Source: Myxosarcina sp. GI1
GTDB taxonomy: Bacteria > Cyanobacteriota > Cyanobacteriia > Cyanobacteriales > Xenococcaceae
NCBI RefSeq assembly: GCF_000756305.1
Contig: NZ_JRFE01000004.1
Span: 31,640-95,639, forward strand
Length of the DNA: 64,000 nt
Direction: 5' to 3'
Every line of letters begins with the position of its first letter. The stretch's first letter is position 1. The notes below the pieces were generated by a model that searched no databases, was not told the DNA's origin, and worked only from the letters and a program-made list of their open reading frames with translations. Positions 53,844 to 63,492 of the stretch are shown here, one piece after another. The translations under genes and the position numbers were made by a program.

Positions 53844-55634
53844 TCACTCAACTATTTTTATTTCTTCCAAATTCCAGAACGCGCCACCTAAAGCCGAGTA
53901 ATCAATTCCCTCGTATTTATTGCGAACTGCACCCAAAGCCAAAGGATTAACTAAATAGATAATTGGAGCTTTATCGCTAACTATTTGCTGAATTTCGGCA
54001 TAAATAGCCTTGCGTTTTTCTTTGTCTAGTTCTTTGGCACCAGCTACAAAAAGTTCGCCAATTTTTGCTTCCCAGTCAGCTACTACTCTGCCTTCAATTG
54101 GCTCTTGTCCTGCCGTTGGTTTTTGATTGAAAAAGTGTAAATTACCATCAACAGCCCAAAGATTAGCTCCACCATTAGGTTCATTACCGCCAGTAAAACC
54201 TAAGATAATTGCTTCCCAATCCAAAGAGTTACTTAATTTACCAACTAAAACATTAAAATTGACTAGACGAAACTTTACGTCAATACCAATTTTGGCTAAA
54301 TCTTCTTCAACCTGATTGCCCATTTCTTCGCGAATTTTATTGCCGGAATTAGTATACAAAACAAAGCTGACGCGATTGCCTTCACTATCTACTAATTGTT
54401 GCTTGTCGTTATATTTAAATCCTGCTTTTTGTAGTAATAGCTTGGCTTTTTCGGGATTGTAATCATACCCGATTAAACCTTCATAGAAAAAAGGCGACTG
54501 TACTGAAATGGGAGAATTTTGTGGTTGTCCTAGTCCACGATAAATGTTGTTGACCATTCGCGGACGATTAATAGCATGAGCAACAGCTTTTCTAAAATTA
54601 ACATTATTAAACCAGCGCAATTTGTTGGAACCGATTAAAGGTTTACCGTTTTTCGATCCCTGATTGAGATTGAAGGTAATAAAGTTTGTACCGTAATCTG
54701 GACCACCATTATATATGGTAAAATTCCCTCTTTTTTCTTCTTTTTTCAAAAGCGAAAAATATTCTGGGCTAACAGAAATAGAATCTAAGCTATTAGAACG
54801 AAACTGTAATAAAAAAGTATCGGTAGATTCGATAATTTCCCAAATAACTCGTTCGATATAAGGAATATTTTTATTTACTACCTCTTTTTTCCAGTAGTAG
54901 GGATTGGCTTCAAAAATCAGTCGTTGATTGGTAACATAATTTTTTAGTTTATAAGCACTATTAGCAACGATATTTTCTGGTGAAGCGTCTATCGTCCAAG
55001 TAGATAAAAATAGCGGTTTACCATCAGGAGTTTTATTTTCTACTTTAGGTTGCAAAATATGGGCGGGTAAAATCGATAAGCCACCGATAGTATCGAGAAA
55101 TGGTGCAAAAGGTTCGGGTACGCTAAACTCAATTTGTAGATCGTTGAGTTTGCGTACTTTTGGGAGTGCTTGGCTTTCTCCGATCCGAATAACGTCTCTG
55201 GAACTGCTAGGAATTTCTTCGTTAAGATACAGTCCATCGTAGCTAAAAACTACATCATCAGCCGTTATAGGCTCACCGTCCGACCACTGCAAACCTTTTC
55301 TTAAAGTAAAGACGATCTGTAGATTATCTTCAGACATTTCCCAGGATTCGGCTAAAGCAGGTTCGATTTTACTGGTGATGGGATTTTGGGAAACCAAACC
55401 GTCAAACATCATATCTCCCACGCTGCTACTAGTGGCATCGGTAGCCAATATGGGATTAAAAGTTTTAGGATCGCTGAGAATAGCCTGAACTAGCTGGGGG
55501 ACGTTTTCAGCATCGGCTTGTTTAAAATTTGCTGGATTGCATCCTGTAAGGGAGACGAAAATAAATATTAGAGCGAATACTACTTTTGCCCGACGACAAA
55601 CTATATTACTAACAACACCAATAAAATTAAACAT
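53844..55634 (-). CDS. Peptide/nickel-type ABC transporter substrate-binding lipoprotein
   Basis: About 596 residues from the ATG at 55634 (a longer frame runs upstream through repeat-like sequence to 55787). Lipoprotein signal FALIFIFVSLTGC. SBP family 5 features: DPKTFNPILATDATSSSVGD, LRKGLQWSDGEPITADDVVF, VNFRKAVAHAINRPRMVNNI and the C-terminal YAEIQQIVSDKAPIIYLVNP. It binds peptides or similar ligands outside the inner membrane for an ABC importer whose permeases are not in this window. Confidence 0.85.
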   Translation of the reverse strand: MFNFIGVVSNIVCRRAKVVFALIFIFVSLTGCNPANFKQADAENVPQLVQAILSDPKTFNPILATDATSSSVGDMMFDGLVSQNPITSKIEPALAESWEMSEDNLQIVFTLRKGLQWSDGEPITADDVVFSYDGLYLNEEIPSSSRDVIRIGESQALPKVRKLNDLQIEFSVPEPFAPFLDTIGGLSILPAHILQPKVENKTPDGKPLFLSTWTIDASPENIVANSAYKLKNYVTNQRLIFEANPYYWKKEVVNKNIPYIERVIWEIIESTDTFLLQFRSNSLDSISVSPEYFSLLKKEEKRGNFTIYNGGPDYGTNFITFNLNQGSKNGKPLIGSNKLRWFNNVNFRKAVAHAINRPRMVNNIYRGLGQPQNSPISVQSPFFYEGLIGYDYNPEKAKLLLQKAGFKYNDKQQLVDSEGNRVSFVLYTNSGNKIREEMGNQVEEDLAKIGIDVKFRLVNFNVLVGKLSNSLDWEAIILGFTGGNEPNGGANLWAVDGNLHFFNQKPTAGQEPIEGRVVADWEAKIGELFVAGAKELDKEKRKAIYAEIQQIVSDKAPIIYLVNPLALGAVRNKYEGIDYSALGGAFWNLEEIKIVE

Positions 55635-55783
55635 ATCAACTATCCCAACTACACCCGATCGCAGTATAAACTCTAGAGCAATTTTATTGCCGACTGGTGG
55701 GCAACAAGCTATAAGGTGAAACACTCTCATTAACTGGTGTTCTTGTTTGCCCACCCACCATTGGACTCGTCCTTCTTCCTTCG

Positions 55784-56395
55784 TCAATCAAACACGGGCG
55801 ACCATAATTCTGTAACTGGCACTTCCCAACCAGGCAGTAAATCGGGAACCGCTAAAATATCACCATCCTTTAAGATAATCGGGTTTTGTTCGTAGCGGCG
55901 AATTTCTACGGTGCGTTTCTCTGGATTTACTAAAATCCCAACTACTGTGCCTTGAGTCAAAAACTCGTCAATCTTATCTTGCAGTTCGGAAATTTTATCG
56001 GTGGGAGATTTAACTTCTACCATTAAGTCAGGAGGGATAGTGGCATAGCCGCGAGGAGAACGAGGCAGACGCTCGGCACGAATAAACGAAACATCGGGAG
56101 CGCGAGTATTAGCAAGATTGAATCCCGCACTAGATCCAGTAATTCGTCCAAGTTGATTGGGTTCGATCCAGTTCCACAATTTTGCTCCAACTCGAAAGGC
56201 AACCTCATCAGACTCATAACCAGAAGGACTCATAACGATAATTTTCCCCTCGACTAGCTCCATCCGATAGTCTGGATGTTGTGCTTGCAGTTGCTCTAAA
56301 TCTTCTACAGTTAGGGACATACTATCTTCAGACAGACGATCTCCTTTGGTAGTTATCGTGTCGCTTGGGTTTTCAAAATAGTTAGAACTCAGCAT
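55784..56395 (-). CDS. Uma2 family (DUF820) PD-(D/E)xK nuclease-like protein
   Basis: 203 residues, or 178 from the internal ATG at 56320 (MSLTVEDLEQLQAQHPDYRM), which fits many relatives. The restriction-endonuclease-like core is YRMELVEGKIIVMSPSG, ARAPDVSFIRAE-type Asp, and DLMVEVKSPTD with the ExK. Uma2 proteins are numerous in cyanobacteria, often with IS elements; function not established. Its start region overlaps no other gene; its end is 150 bp from the binding-protein start. Confidence 0.8.
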   Translation of the reverse strand: MLSSNYFENPSDTITTKGDRLSEDSMSLTVEDLEQLQAQHPDYRMELVEGKIIVMSPSGYESDEVAFRVGAKLWNWIEPNQLGRITGSSAGFNLANTRAPDVSFIRAERLPRSPRGYATIPPDLMVEVKSPTDKISELQDKIDEFLTQGTVVGILVNPEKRTVEIRRYEQNPIILKDGDILAVPDLLPGWEVPVTELWSPVFD

Positions 56396-56579
56396 ACAGA
56401 AGTTTTAATGTCAACTTTAATACGATTTTAACTTGGATGAGAACCGCTCAAACTTTTAAAGTTTAGAGTCTGACTAGTCGGAAATGTATCTCATTTAATT
56501 TAAAGAGGCAGCGAGTAGTTTGAAGGTTGCTAAGAGCGATCTATGATAATTGTTAGAAAAATTGTTTACTAAGATTATT

Positions 56580-57692
56580 ATGACTTCAGGCGATCGCATC
56601 GGTGTAGCTGTAATTGGAACGGGTTTTGGCAAAAAAGTACATATTCCAGGTTTTCAAAATCATCCCCGTACAGAGATAGTAGCAGTATACAATCCCGATT
56701 TAGGAAAAGCTAAAGCGATCGCCGATGAATATAAAATCTCGTATGCTTATAACAAACTCGATAAAATTTTAAGCTTGAGCGAAGTTGACGTAGTTAGTAT
56801 ATCTACGCCACCTTTTTTACACTACGAAATGGCAAAGCAGGCACTTGAAGCAGGAAAGCACGTGCTAATAGAAAAGCCAATGGCGATGGACGCTACAGAA
56901 GTTAGAGAGCTATATCATTTAGCACGACAACGGAACTTAGTAGCAATGCCCGATTTTGAATTTCGTTACGTTCCTGCCTGGCAACTATTGGCACAACATC
57001 TGCAAGATGATTATGTGGGCAAAAAAAGACTGATAAAAATCGATTGGCTAGTTACCAGTCGCGCCAATCCCGATCGCACCTGGAACTGGTATTCCCAAAA
57101 AGAAGCTGGCGGTGGTGCATTAGGTGCGGTAGCTTCTCACTCTTTCGACTATATTCACTGGCTGTTTGGCTCTGTCTCGCGGTTAAATGGCTATCTCAAC
57201 TGCGCCATTCCCGAACGTCCCGACAAATCAGATGACGGCAAAATGAAACCAGTTGATGCCGACGATACCTGTCTGATTATGCTGGAAATGGCTGACGGTA
57301 CGCCCTGCCAACTGTCGGTTAGCTCTGTAACCTATGGTGGTAGGGGACATTATGTAGAAGTTTACGGTGAAAAAGGAACTTTAGTTTTAGGCAGCGATAA
57401 TTTAAAAGATTACGTTCATGGTTTTCATCTTTCAGGCGCACCCGCAGGTAAACCATTAAAATCGATAGATATCCCTAAATCTATGGATTTTCCTCAAGTA
57501 TTTACCGATGGCAGAATTGCACCGTTTATTCGCATCGTAAATCGTTTGGTCGAATCGATCGATTCTGGCAAAACGCTAGTTCCTTCGCTAAAAGAAGGAG
57601 TTTACTCTCAACTATTAATGGACTTGACTCATAAATCCCATGCAAGTGGAGGTTGGGTAGACGTACCAGAGTTAGATAGATTTATTGGATGA
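56580..57692 (+). CDS. Gfo/Idh/MocA family oxidoreductase
   Basis: About 370 residues from the ATG at 56580. The Rossmann start IGVAVIGTGFGKKVHIPGFQ binds NAD(P); VLIEKPMAMDATEV contains the family EKP lysine; the C-terminal beta-sheet domain has GGGALGAVASHSFDYIHWLF with the catalytic-type histidine. It acts on a sugar or related compound. It heads a plus-strand run with the Rieske oxygenase and the alpha/beta hydrolase, though gaps of 70-130 bp make an operon uncertain. Confidence 0.85.
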   Translation: MTSGDRIGVAVIGTGFGKKVHIPGFQNHPRTEIVAVYNPDLGKAKAIADEYKISYAYNKLDKILSLSEVDVVSISTPPFLHYEMAKQALEAGKHVLIEKPMAMDATEVRELYHLARQRNLVAMPDFEFRYVPAWQLLAQHLQDDYVGKKRLIKIDWLVTSRANPDRTWNWYSQKEAGGGALGAVASHSFDYIHWLFGSVSRLNGYLNCAIPERPDKSDDGKMKPVDADDTCLIMLEMADGTPCQLSVSSVTYGGRGHYVEVYGEKGTLVLGSDNLKDYVHGFHLSGAPAGKPLKSIDIPKSMDFPQVFTDGRIAPFIRIVNRLVESIDSGKTLVPSLKEGVYSQLLMDLTHKSHASGGWVDVPELDRFIG

Positions 57693-57819
57693 GAGTGAAG
57701 ATATTTTGGGTAGCAAGATCGAATAATTAGGATTACCGTACAGCGTAAACTCACACCGATTAAAAATCCCGTGTAACAATTAATAACAGAGCTATAAAAA
57801 AGTTAAAGTTAGATTCGGG

Positions 57820-59214
57820 ATGACTACCACTGCGATCGCAAGTACCAATAACCAACTGCTTCCTGGAGGAGATGAGTCTACTGTTTTTGACCCCAAAGAA
57901 GCCTGGTATCCAATTTATTATCTAGAAGATCTAGATAAAAGCAAACTAGCAATCTTTACCTTATTAGAAACCAATTTAGTTATTTGGTGGGACAAGTCGG
58001 CTAACTCCTGGCGCGTGTTTGAAGATCGTTGTCCTCACCGTCTGGCACCTCTAAGCGAAGGCAGAGTCAACGAACGAGGACTATTAGAATGTCCCTATCA
58101 CGGTTGGGCGTTTGCGGGTTCGGGAGAATGTAAATTTATTCCCCAACAGCCAGAAACGGAAAAAAGAACAATTTCATCTAGAGCCTGTGCGACTTCTCTG
58201 CCAGTTGCGATCGCTCAAGGACTGCTATTTGTCTATCCAGGCACTCCCGAACGAGCTGAAAAGACTCCAGTTCCCATCGTACCGCCTCTAGAAGAAGCTG
58301 CCGATGAATGGGTATGTCTGGATACTTTTAGAGATTTACCCTATGACGCGCTGACTTTACTGGAAAACGTTATCGATGCCAGTCATATTCCCTTTACCCA
58401 CCATAAAACCGTCAGCGATCGCGCTAATGCTGCGGCGATAGACTTAAAGATAACTGAATCTGGCAAACATGGTTTTAGGGGTGTCTGGGAAGAAGGACCC
58501 CGTAAAGGCACTTTAGGAACGCAGTACACTACCTTTGTCGCTCCAGGTTTGATGTGGCACGATCTGACTTCCAAAAAATTTGGTAGAACGATGACGGTAG
58601 TTTACGCTACTCCTATCAGTAAAGGTAAGTGTCGTTTATTCGCTCGTTTTCCCTTTAAGTTTGCTTCGCCTTTTCCCCGCTTTTTTATTAAATTATCTCC
58701 GCGTTGGTATTCTCATCTCAACCAAAATGGCGTATTAGAAGACGATCAGATTTTTCTGCACTATCAAGAACGCTATTTGGCAGCATCGGGAGGTAGCGAT
58801 AACTTTGCCAAGGCGTTTTATCTACCGACTAAAGCCGATTTATACGTTTCCGAACTCCGCCAATGGGTTAATTATTATCATGCCGATCCTTTTCCCGATG
58901 CTCAGTTTTCTGCTCCCCTATCTAAAGAACAACTATTAGATCGTTTTTCATCTCATACAGCCAGTTGCGTTAGTTGTCGTCAGGCACTAAAAAACATTCA
59001 CAAGTTGAGAACTATAGCTGCGGCTGTGGCAATATTAATTTGGGCTATTATACCGTTATCTTTGGTATCACTGGAATCTATACCAGTTTGGAGTGCGATC
59101 GGTCTAACATCGCTCGTACTATTTTCTAGCTTTACCTGGTGGAGACTAGGAAAATTAGAACAAAGGTTTTATCGAGGCAAAGATATACCACCACGTAATC
59201 TACCAGCAAAATAA
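57820..59214 (+). CDS. Rieske oxygenase of the pheophorbide a oxygenase (PaO/Tic55) type
   Basis: 464 residues. The Rieske 2Fe-2S cluster is bound by CPHRLAPL and CPYHGWAF. The mononuclear iron site is in ENVIDASHIPFTHH. The PaO C-terminal domain (YYHADPFPDA) is followed by a redox-type CVSC in SHTASCVSCRQAL and two membrane helices (AAAVAILIWAIIPLSLV, IGLTSLVLFSSFTWW). This is the PaO/Tic55/PTC52 plan, acting on chlorophyll-related or other substrates at membranes. The electron donor would be ferredoxin. Specific substrate unknown. Confidence 0.85.
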   Translation: MTTTAIASTNNQLLPGGDESTVFDPKEAWYPIYYLEDLDKSKLAIFTLLETNLVIWWDKSANSWRVFEDRCPHRLAPLSEGRVNERGLLECPYHGWAFAGSGECKFIPQQPETEKRTISSRACATSLPVAIAQGLLFVYPGTPERAEKTPVPIVPPLEEAADEWVCLDTFRDLPYDALTLLENVIDASHIPFTHHKTVSDRANAAAIDLKITESGKHGFRGVWEEGPRKGTLGTQYTTFVAPGLMWHDLTSKKFGRTMTVVYATPISKGKCRLFARFPFKFASPFPRFFIKLSPRWYSHLNQNGVLEDDQIFLHYQERYLAASGGSDNFAKAFYLPTKADLYVSELRQWVNYYHADPFPDAQFSAPLSKEQLLDRFSSHTASCVSCRQALKNIHKLRTIAAAVAILIWAIIPLSLVSLESIPVWSAIGLTSLVLFSSFTWWRLGKLEQRFYRGKDIPPRNLPAK

Positions 59215-59287
59215 GCGATTTTGTTGCTGCTCCATACTTGTTATATGGGAAAATATTAAAAGATTACAATAAAATTCGATAACGAGT

Positions 59288-60148
59288 ATGCCGTCAATTA
59301 AGTTGTTGGGAGTAACTCATCAATATGAATTAACTCCACCTGTTACCAACTCCCAACTTCCCGTATTGGTTTTTGTTCATGGCTGGTTGTTAAGCCATCG
59401 CTATTGGCAACCTGTCATAGAACTTTTACAGTCAAAATTTCAATGCTTAATTTACGATCTCAGAGGTTTTGGTGACTCATCAGCTAAAACTCTCGAAGAT
59501 CGAGAACATAGCTATAGTTTGGCTGCTTATGCCAGAGATTTAGAAGATTTACTACAAAAACTAGAGATCGAGCGCGCCTGGATAATCGGACATTCATTAG
59601 GTGGCAGTATCGCTCTTTGGGCTGCCAGTCGTTGTCCGCAAAGAGTAAAAGGAGTCATTTGTCTCAATTCTGGTGGGGGAATTTATTTAAAAGAAGACTT
59701 CGAGCGGTTTCGTAATGCAGGTAAACAGTTAGTCAAATTTCGCCCTGGCTGGCTCAAATATTTTCCTTTTCTCAGTCTATTATTTGCCCGAATGATGGTT
59801 GCCCGTCCTCTGTCTCTTGCCTGGGGTCATCAAAGAATTATTGACTTTACTAAGGCTTCAGAATCAGCGGCTTTAGGAGCATTGTTAAAATCGACCACAG
59901 AAGCAGAAGTACATTTATTACCTCGTCTGGTAGCACAATTGGAACAGCCCGTTTACTTTATTGGCGGCGCGAATGACAAGATTATGGAATTTAAATACGT
60001 CAATCATTTAGCCAGCTTCCATCATCTTTTTAAACAAGACAGAAGTAATGTCTACGAACTGCCCGAATGCGGTCACTTAGCAATGGTAGAATGCCCAGAA
60101 AAAGTTGCGGCGATCGCTACTGAAATTTTAAATAAGCATGGATACTAG
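59288..60148 (+). CDS. Alpha/beta hydrolase
   Basis: 286 residues from ATG. Oxyanion region VFVHGWLLSHRYW, nucleophile elbow IIGHSLGGSIAL, and catalytic histidine in LPECGHLAMVECPEKVA. A complete single-domain hydrolase with no signal peptide. It follows the Rieske oxygenase by 73 bp on the same strand and could act in the same pathway, for example as an esterase on the same tetrapyrrole-like substrate; this is inference from position only. Confidence 0.85.
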   Translation: MPSIKLLGVTHQYELTPPVTNSQLPVLVFVHGWLLSHRYWQPVIELLQSKFQCLIYDLRGFGDSSAKTLEDREHSYSLAAYARDLEDLLQKLEIERAWIIGHSLGGSIALWAASRCPQRVKGVICLNSGGGIYLKEDFERFRNAGKQLVKFRPGWLKYFPFLSLLFARMMVARPLSLAWGHQRIIDFTKASESAALGALLKSTTEAEVHLLPRLVAQLEQPVYFIGGANDKIMEFKYVNHLASFHHLFKQDRSNVYELPECGHLAMVECPEKVAAIATEILNKHGY

Positions 60149-60196
60149 TTCTCGCTTTAGATTTTAATAAAGTTTCAAACTGGTTCTACTTCTCTC

Positions 60197-60685
60197 TCAA
60201 GGCTGCTGGTATTGCTCGTCACTGACTGGTTCTAACCACTCGACATTTTTACCATCCAGTTCTTCCTGAATAGCAATATGACTCATAGCGGTTGTGGCGG
60301 TCGCACCGTGCCAATGTTTTTGTCCTGGTGGACACCAGACCGAGTCTCCTTCACGCACTTCCACGCGCTCTCCTCCCTCGATCTGCGTCCAGCCAGTACC
60401 CGACGTTATGATTAATAGCTGACCCAAGGGATGTCTATGCCAATTACTGCGCGCTCTTGGCTCGAAAGTGACCAGGGCAGAGGTTACACGCGAGGGTTCT
60501 CGTGCTTCTAGATGAATCGGTTCGATGCGCGCTTCTCCAGTAAAATACCCTGCTGGTCCTGCAATGGATTCCTGTGCTTCACTCCGTTTAATAATCATTT
60601 CTTCCTTTACTTGCTTATCCGAGGCAATGGCAGCCCCACTTAGAAGGATTATTGCCATAGCTGTGGTATTAAATAATTTATTCAC
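60197..60685 (-). CDS. Exported cupin-domain protein
   Basis: About 162 residues from the GTG at 60685, preceded by AGGAAAG; the longer frame upstream lacks such a site. A signal peptide [20 protein letters not shown] follows. The cupin barrel has [19 protein letters not shown] and [20 protein letters not shown], giving the two histidine motifs that bind a metal. The closest style is hydroxynitrile-lyase-like or carboxymuconolactone-associated cupins. It starts 35 bp after the SDR gene, probably one transcript with it. Substrate unknown. Confidence 0.75.
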   Translation of the reverse strand: MNKLFNTTAMAIILLSGAAIASDKQVKEEMIIKRSEAQESIAGPAGYFTGEARIEPIHLEAREPSRVTSALVTFEPRARSNWHRHPLGQLLIITSGTGWTQIEGGERVEVREGDSVWCPPGQKHWHGATATTAMSHIAIQEELDGKNVEWLEPVSDEQYQQP

Positions 60686-60719
60686 GATCGCTTTCCTAAT
60701 GATGTTTTTATAAAGTTCG

Positions 60720-61463
60720 TTACCAAGTCTGCGTGGTCGGACCAATGGTAAATTCACTCACGTTTGTGTCTTCTGGTTGGTCGATCGCAAACGCCACAAC
60801 ATTGGCGACTCGCTCGGCTGAAATACCATGCTGCTCGTACAGCGCTGTCATGTTTTCAGCCGTATCTGAGTCGGTAATCCGATCTAACAACTCAGTGTTA
60901 ATTGCAGCAGGATAAAGTGTCGCAGTGCGAATATTAGTCTCTTCTTGAGCAGACTCCATACGCAGAACTTCCATAAACTCGCGCACGAACCATTTAGTCC
61001 CACCATACACCGCATTAGTTGGATAAGCTTTTAACCCAGCAACCGATGAAGTTGTGATAATATGCCCAGACTTTTGGCTAATAAATATTGGCAACACAGC
61101 GGCGACACTATTTAATACACCCTTGATATTGATATCAACCGTCTGATGCCATTCATCTGTTTTCAATGCAGAAACTGGAGAACTAGGCATGATGCCAGCG
61201 TTCGAGAAAATAACATCGATGCCTCCAAATGTTTCTTTGGCAAGTTCGACGATTGCAGCATTATCTGATGGGTTAACTACATCCATAACCCGATAGACGG
61301 CTTGTCCGCCAGCACTTTGAATTTGATTGACTAGTTGTTTGAGTTTTGGCTCGCGTCGCGCCCCCAACACGACTTTAGCACCTTTGCTTGCCAGCAATTT
61401 TGCATTTGCTTCACCGATTCCTGATGATGCACCAGTGATAATTACAACTTTATCTTTAATCAT
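60720..61463 (-). CDS. Short-chain dehydrogenase/reductase 1
   Basis: 247 residues. [15 protein letters not shown] binds NAD(P); NAGIMPSS; the catalytic Ser is in TTSSVAG and the YxxxK pair is [11 protein letters not shown] classical SDR of the kind often induced with AraC-type regulators. The substrate cannot be read. Between the cupin and the second SDR gene, all on the minus strand, suggesting one operon. Confidence 0.85.
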   Translation of the reverse strand: MIKDKVVIITGASSGIGEANAKLLASKGAKVVLGARREPKLKQLVNQIQSAGGQAVYRVMDVVNPSDNAAIVELAKETFGGIDVIFSNAGIMPSSPVSALKTDEWHQTVDINIKGVLNSVAAVLPIFISQKSGHIITTSSVAGLKAYPTNAVYGGTKWFVREFMEVLRMESAQEETNIRTATLYPAAINTELLDRITDSDTAENMTALYEQHGISAERVANVVAFAIDQPEDTNVSEFTIGPTTQTW

Positions 61464-61514
61464 TTTATTCCTCTTTATGTTGAGTAGTTACTAACGCCTT
61501 GACGACAAACATCA

Positions 61515-62285
61515 CTACACCGTTTGACCTCCATCGACCACCAAGGCATGTCCGACGACGAAGGAGGACGCATCAGAACACAGCCAAACGACCGCATTGG
61601 CGATTTCTTCGGGCTGACCCATTCTTCCAATTGGCTCTTGGGAGGTCACTTGTTCTCGTCCTTCGGCAGTGCCGCCAGTGAAGCGATCCATCATCGGTGT
61701 GTCAATGTAACCAGGGGCAACGGCGTTGATGCGGAGGTTCTGTGAGGCATAGTCGAGAGCCGCTGCCCTGGTCAGTCCGATTACGCCGTGTTTGGCAGCA
61801 GTATATGCGGCTCCGCTCTTGATGCCTATGACCCCAGCACCCGATGACGTGTTGACGATCGCACCGCCTCCTTGCTTGAGTAGCAGCGGAATTTCATACT
61901 TCATGCACAGAAAAACGCCACGCAGGTCGGTATCTACGATGCGATTCCATTCTTCTTCTTCAATTTCCGCTACTGGTGCTTTCTTCTGCTCCACACCAGC
62001 GTTGTTAAAGGCAAAGTCCAACTTCCCGAAAGTTTCGATAGTCTTGTCTAAAGCTGCCTTCACGTCCTCTGTTTTGGTCACGTCGCACTTAACGGCAAGT
62101 ACGCGACCTCCGAGGTCTTCAATCTTGCGCGCCGTTTCTCGATTGCCCTGTTCCGCAACGTCGGCAACGACTACACTAGCTCCCTTGCGGGCAAACGCCA
62201 GTGCCGTAGCTAGTCCGATGCCGTTCGCCGCCCCAGTTACAAACGCAACCTTTTCCGCGTAGTTTCCATTTTCGTTCGTTGTCAT
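61515..62285 (-). CDS. Short-chain dehydrogenase/reductase 2 (FabG-like)
   Basis: 256 residues. TGAANGIGLATALAF, NNAGVEQKK, NTSSGAGV and YTAAKHGVIGLTRAA (YxxxK) are intact, ending DGGQTV. The base composition is noticeably higher in GC than surrounding genes (for example 61940-62260), hinting at transfer. First gene of the minus-strand SDR-SDR-cupin group, transcribed away from the AraC gene. Confidence 0.85.
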   Translation of the reverse strand: MTTNENGNYAEKVAFVTGAANGIGLATALAFARKGASVVVADVAEQGNRETARKIEDLGGRVLAVKCDVTKTEDVKAALDKTIETFGKLDFAFNNAGVEQKKAPVAEIEEEEWNRIVDTDLRGVFLCMKYEIPLLLKQGGGAIVNTSSGAGVIGIKSGAAYTAAKHGVIGLTRAAALDYASQNLRINAVAPGYIDTPMMDRFTGGTAEGREQVTSQEPIGRMGQPEEIANAVVWLCSDASSFVVGHALVVDGGQTV

Positions 62286-62441
62286 TTTTACTCCTTTCTA
62301 AAATTTTTCTTCAATAAAAATTTAGAATGTTAGCAAGAAGCTCCAATCACTTTTTATTGCTTTAGCTTCATCCTAGAAATTTTGAGAGGCTAGGGATAGA
62401 ACGATAGTCTAGGATCGTTGTACAATCCTGCAAACTTTGAC
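62286..62441. promoter_or_regulatory. Divergent promoter region between SDR operon and araC-type gene
   Basis: 156 bp. AAAGGAG at about 62290-62297 (read on the minus strand as GAAAGGAGT) is the SDR ribosome-binding site. AT-rich sequence at 62300-62360 should hold the promoters. Divergence from an AraC-family gene suggests that regulator controls the SDR operon from here. Confidence 0.5.
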
Positions 62442-63434
62442 ATGAACGCTGCTAACAAGAGTGAAACGTCCGCTATAAATTTAATCGATGATCCGCAGGC
62501 AAAGCGCGAGGCAGAAAGAATGCAAGCCAATCGAGACGAATTGGTAGAGCGCATCTCCCAGGCTATCGATCGCGATGGGAAGATCGAACCGCTCAAAGGC
62601 TTACATTTTTATCGATTCTCCTCGCCGATGGAAGCCTGTCATGCTGTCTCTATCCCAGCCTTTTGTATAATCGCCCAGGGCAGTAAAGAAGTACTTTTAG
62701 GTAACGATCGCTATCAGTACGACCCCGCACATTATTTGTTAGCAACAGTCGAACTGCCGATTATCAACCATATTCTCGAAGCTTCCAAAGAGCAACCGTG
62801 CCTGAGCCTTCGCCTCGATCTCGATTCCACTTTGGTTGCTTCAGTTATGGTCGAGGCAGGCTATCCCGCATCCCAAAGTATTGCCAATGTTAAAGCGATC
62901 GATGTGAGTCCACTAGATGCCCCCTTGCTCGATGCCGTTGTTCGCCTCGTTCGGCTATTGGACAAGCCTGCTGAGGCGCGGGTTTTGATCCCCTTAGTCA
63001 CACGAGAAATTATTTATCGACTTCTAATTGGAGAGCAAGGGAATCGGCTCTGTCATATTGCGGTTCTGGGTAGCCATGCTCCCCATATTGCTAGAGCCGT
63101 CGAGCGACTGCGTAAAGACTTCGATCGACCACTTCGGATTGAAACCCTCGCACGAGATCTTGGCATGAGCGTTTCGGGTTTCCACCATCACTTTAAGGCT
63201 GTCACTGCCATGAGTCCTTTGCAGTTTCAGAAGCAACTGCGACTCCAAGAAGCTCGCCGTCTGATGCTGGGGCAAAACCTCGACGCAACTGATACCGCAT
63301 ACCAGGTAGGGTATGACGATGCCTCGCACTTTAATCGGGAGTACAAGCGGCTCTTTGGCGCACCACCGATACGTGATGTGGAACGACTGCGAGAAGCTAT
63401 TAGAGAGGGCAGATTTAGCGAAGCTGATACATAA
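62442..63434 (+). CDS. AraC-family transcriptional regulator
   Basis: About 330 residues from the ATG at 62442 (a TTG at 62418 is possible). The N-terminal cupin-like AraC_N type domain contains CHAVSIPAFCIIAQGSKEVL and YLLATVELPI. The C-terminal double HTH has IETLARDLGMSVSGFHHHFK and AYQVGYDDASHFNREYKRLF, followed by the GAPP motif. Probably activates the divergent SDR/cupin genes when its unknown inducer binds. Confidence 0.85.
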   Translation: MNAANKSETSAINLIDDPQAKREAERMQANRDELVERISQAIDRDGKIEPLKGLHFYRFSSPMEACHAVSIPAFCIIAQGSKEVLLGNDRYQYDPAHYLLATVELPIINHILEASKEQPCLSLRLDLDSTLVASVMVEAGYPASQSIANVKAIDVSPLDAPLLDAVVRLVRLLDKPAEARVLIPLVTREIIYRLLIGEQGNRLCHIAVLGSHAPHIARAVERLRKDFDRPLRIETLARDLGMSVSGFHHHFKAVTAMSPLQFQKQLRLQEARRLMLGQNLDATDTAYQVGYDDASHFNREYKRLFGAPPIRDVERLREAIREGRFSEADT

Positions 63435-63492
63435 AGCAGTTCGGACAACGTAACGCTATACATTTAAATGTCTGGTGTTAAGATTCTGGTGT

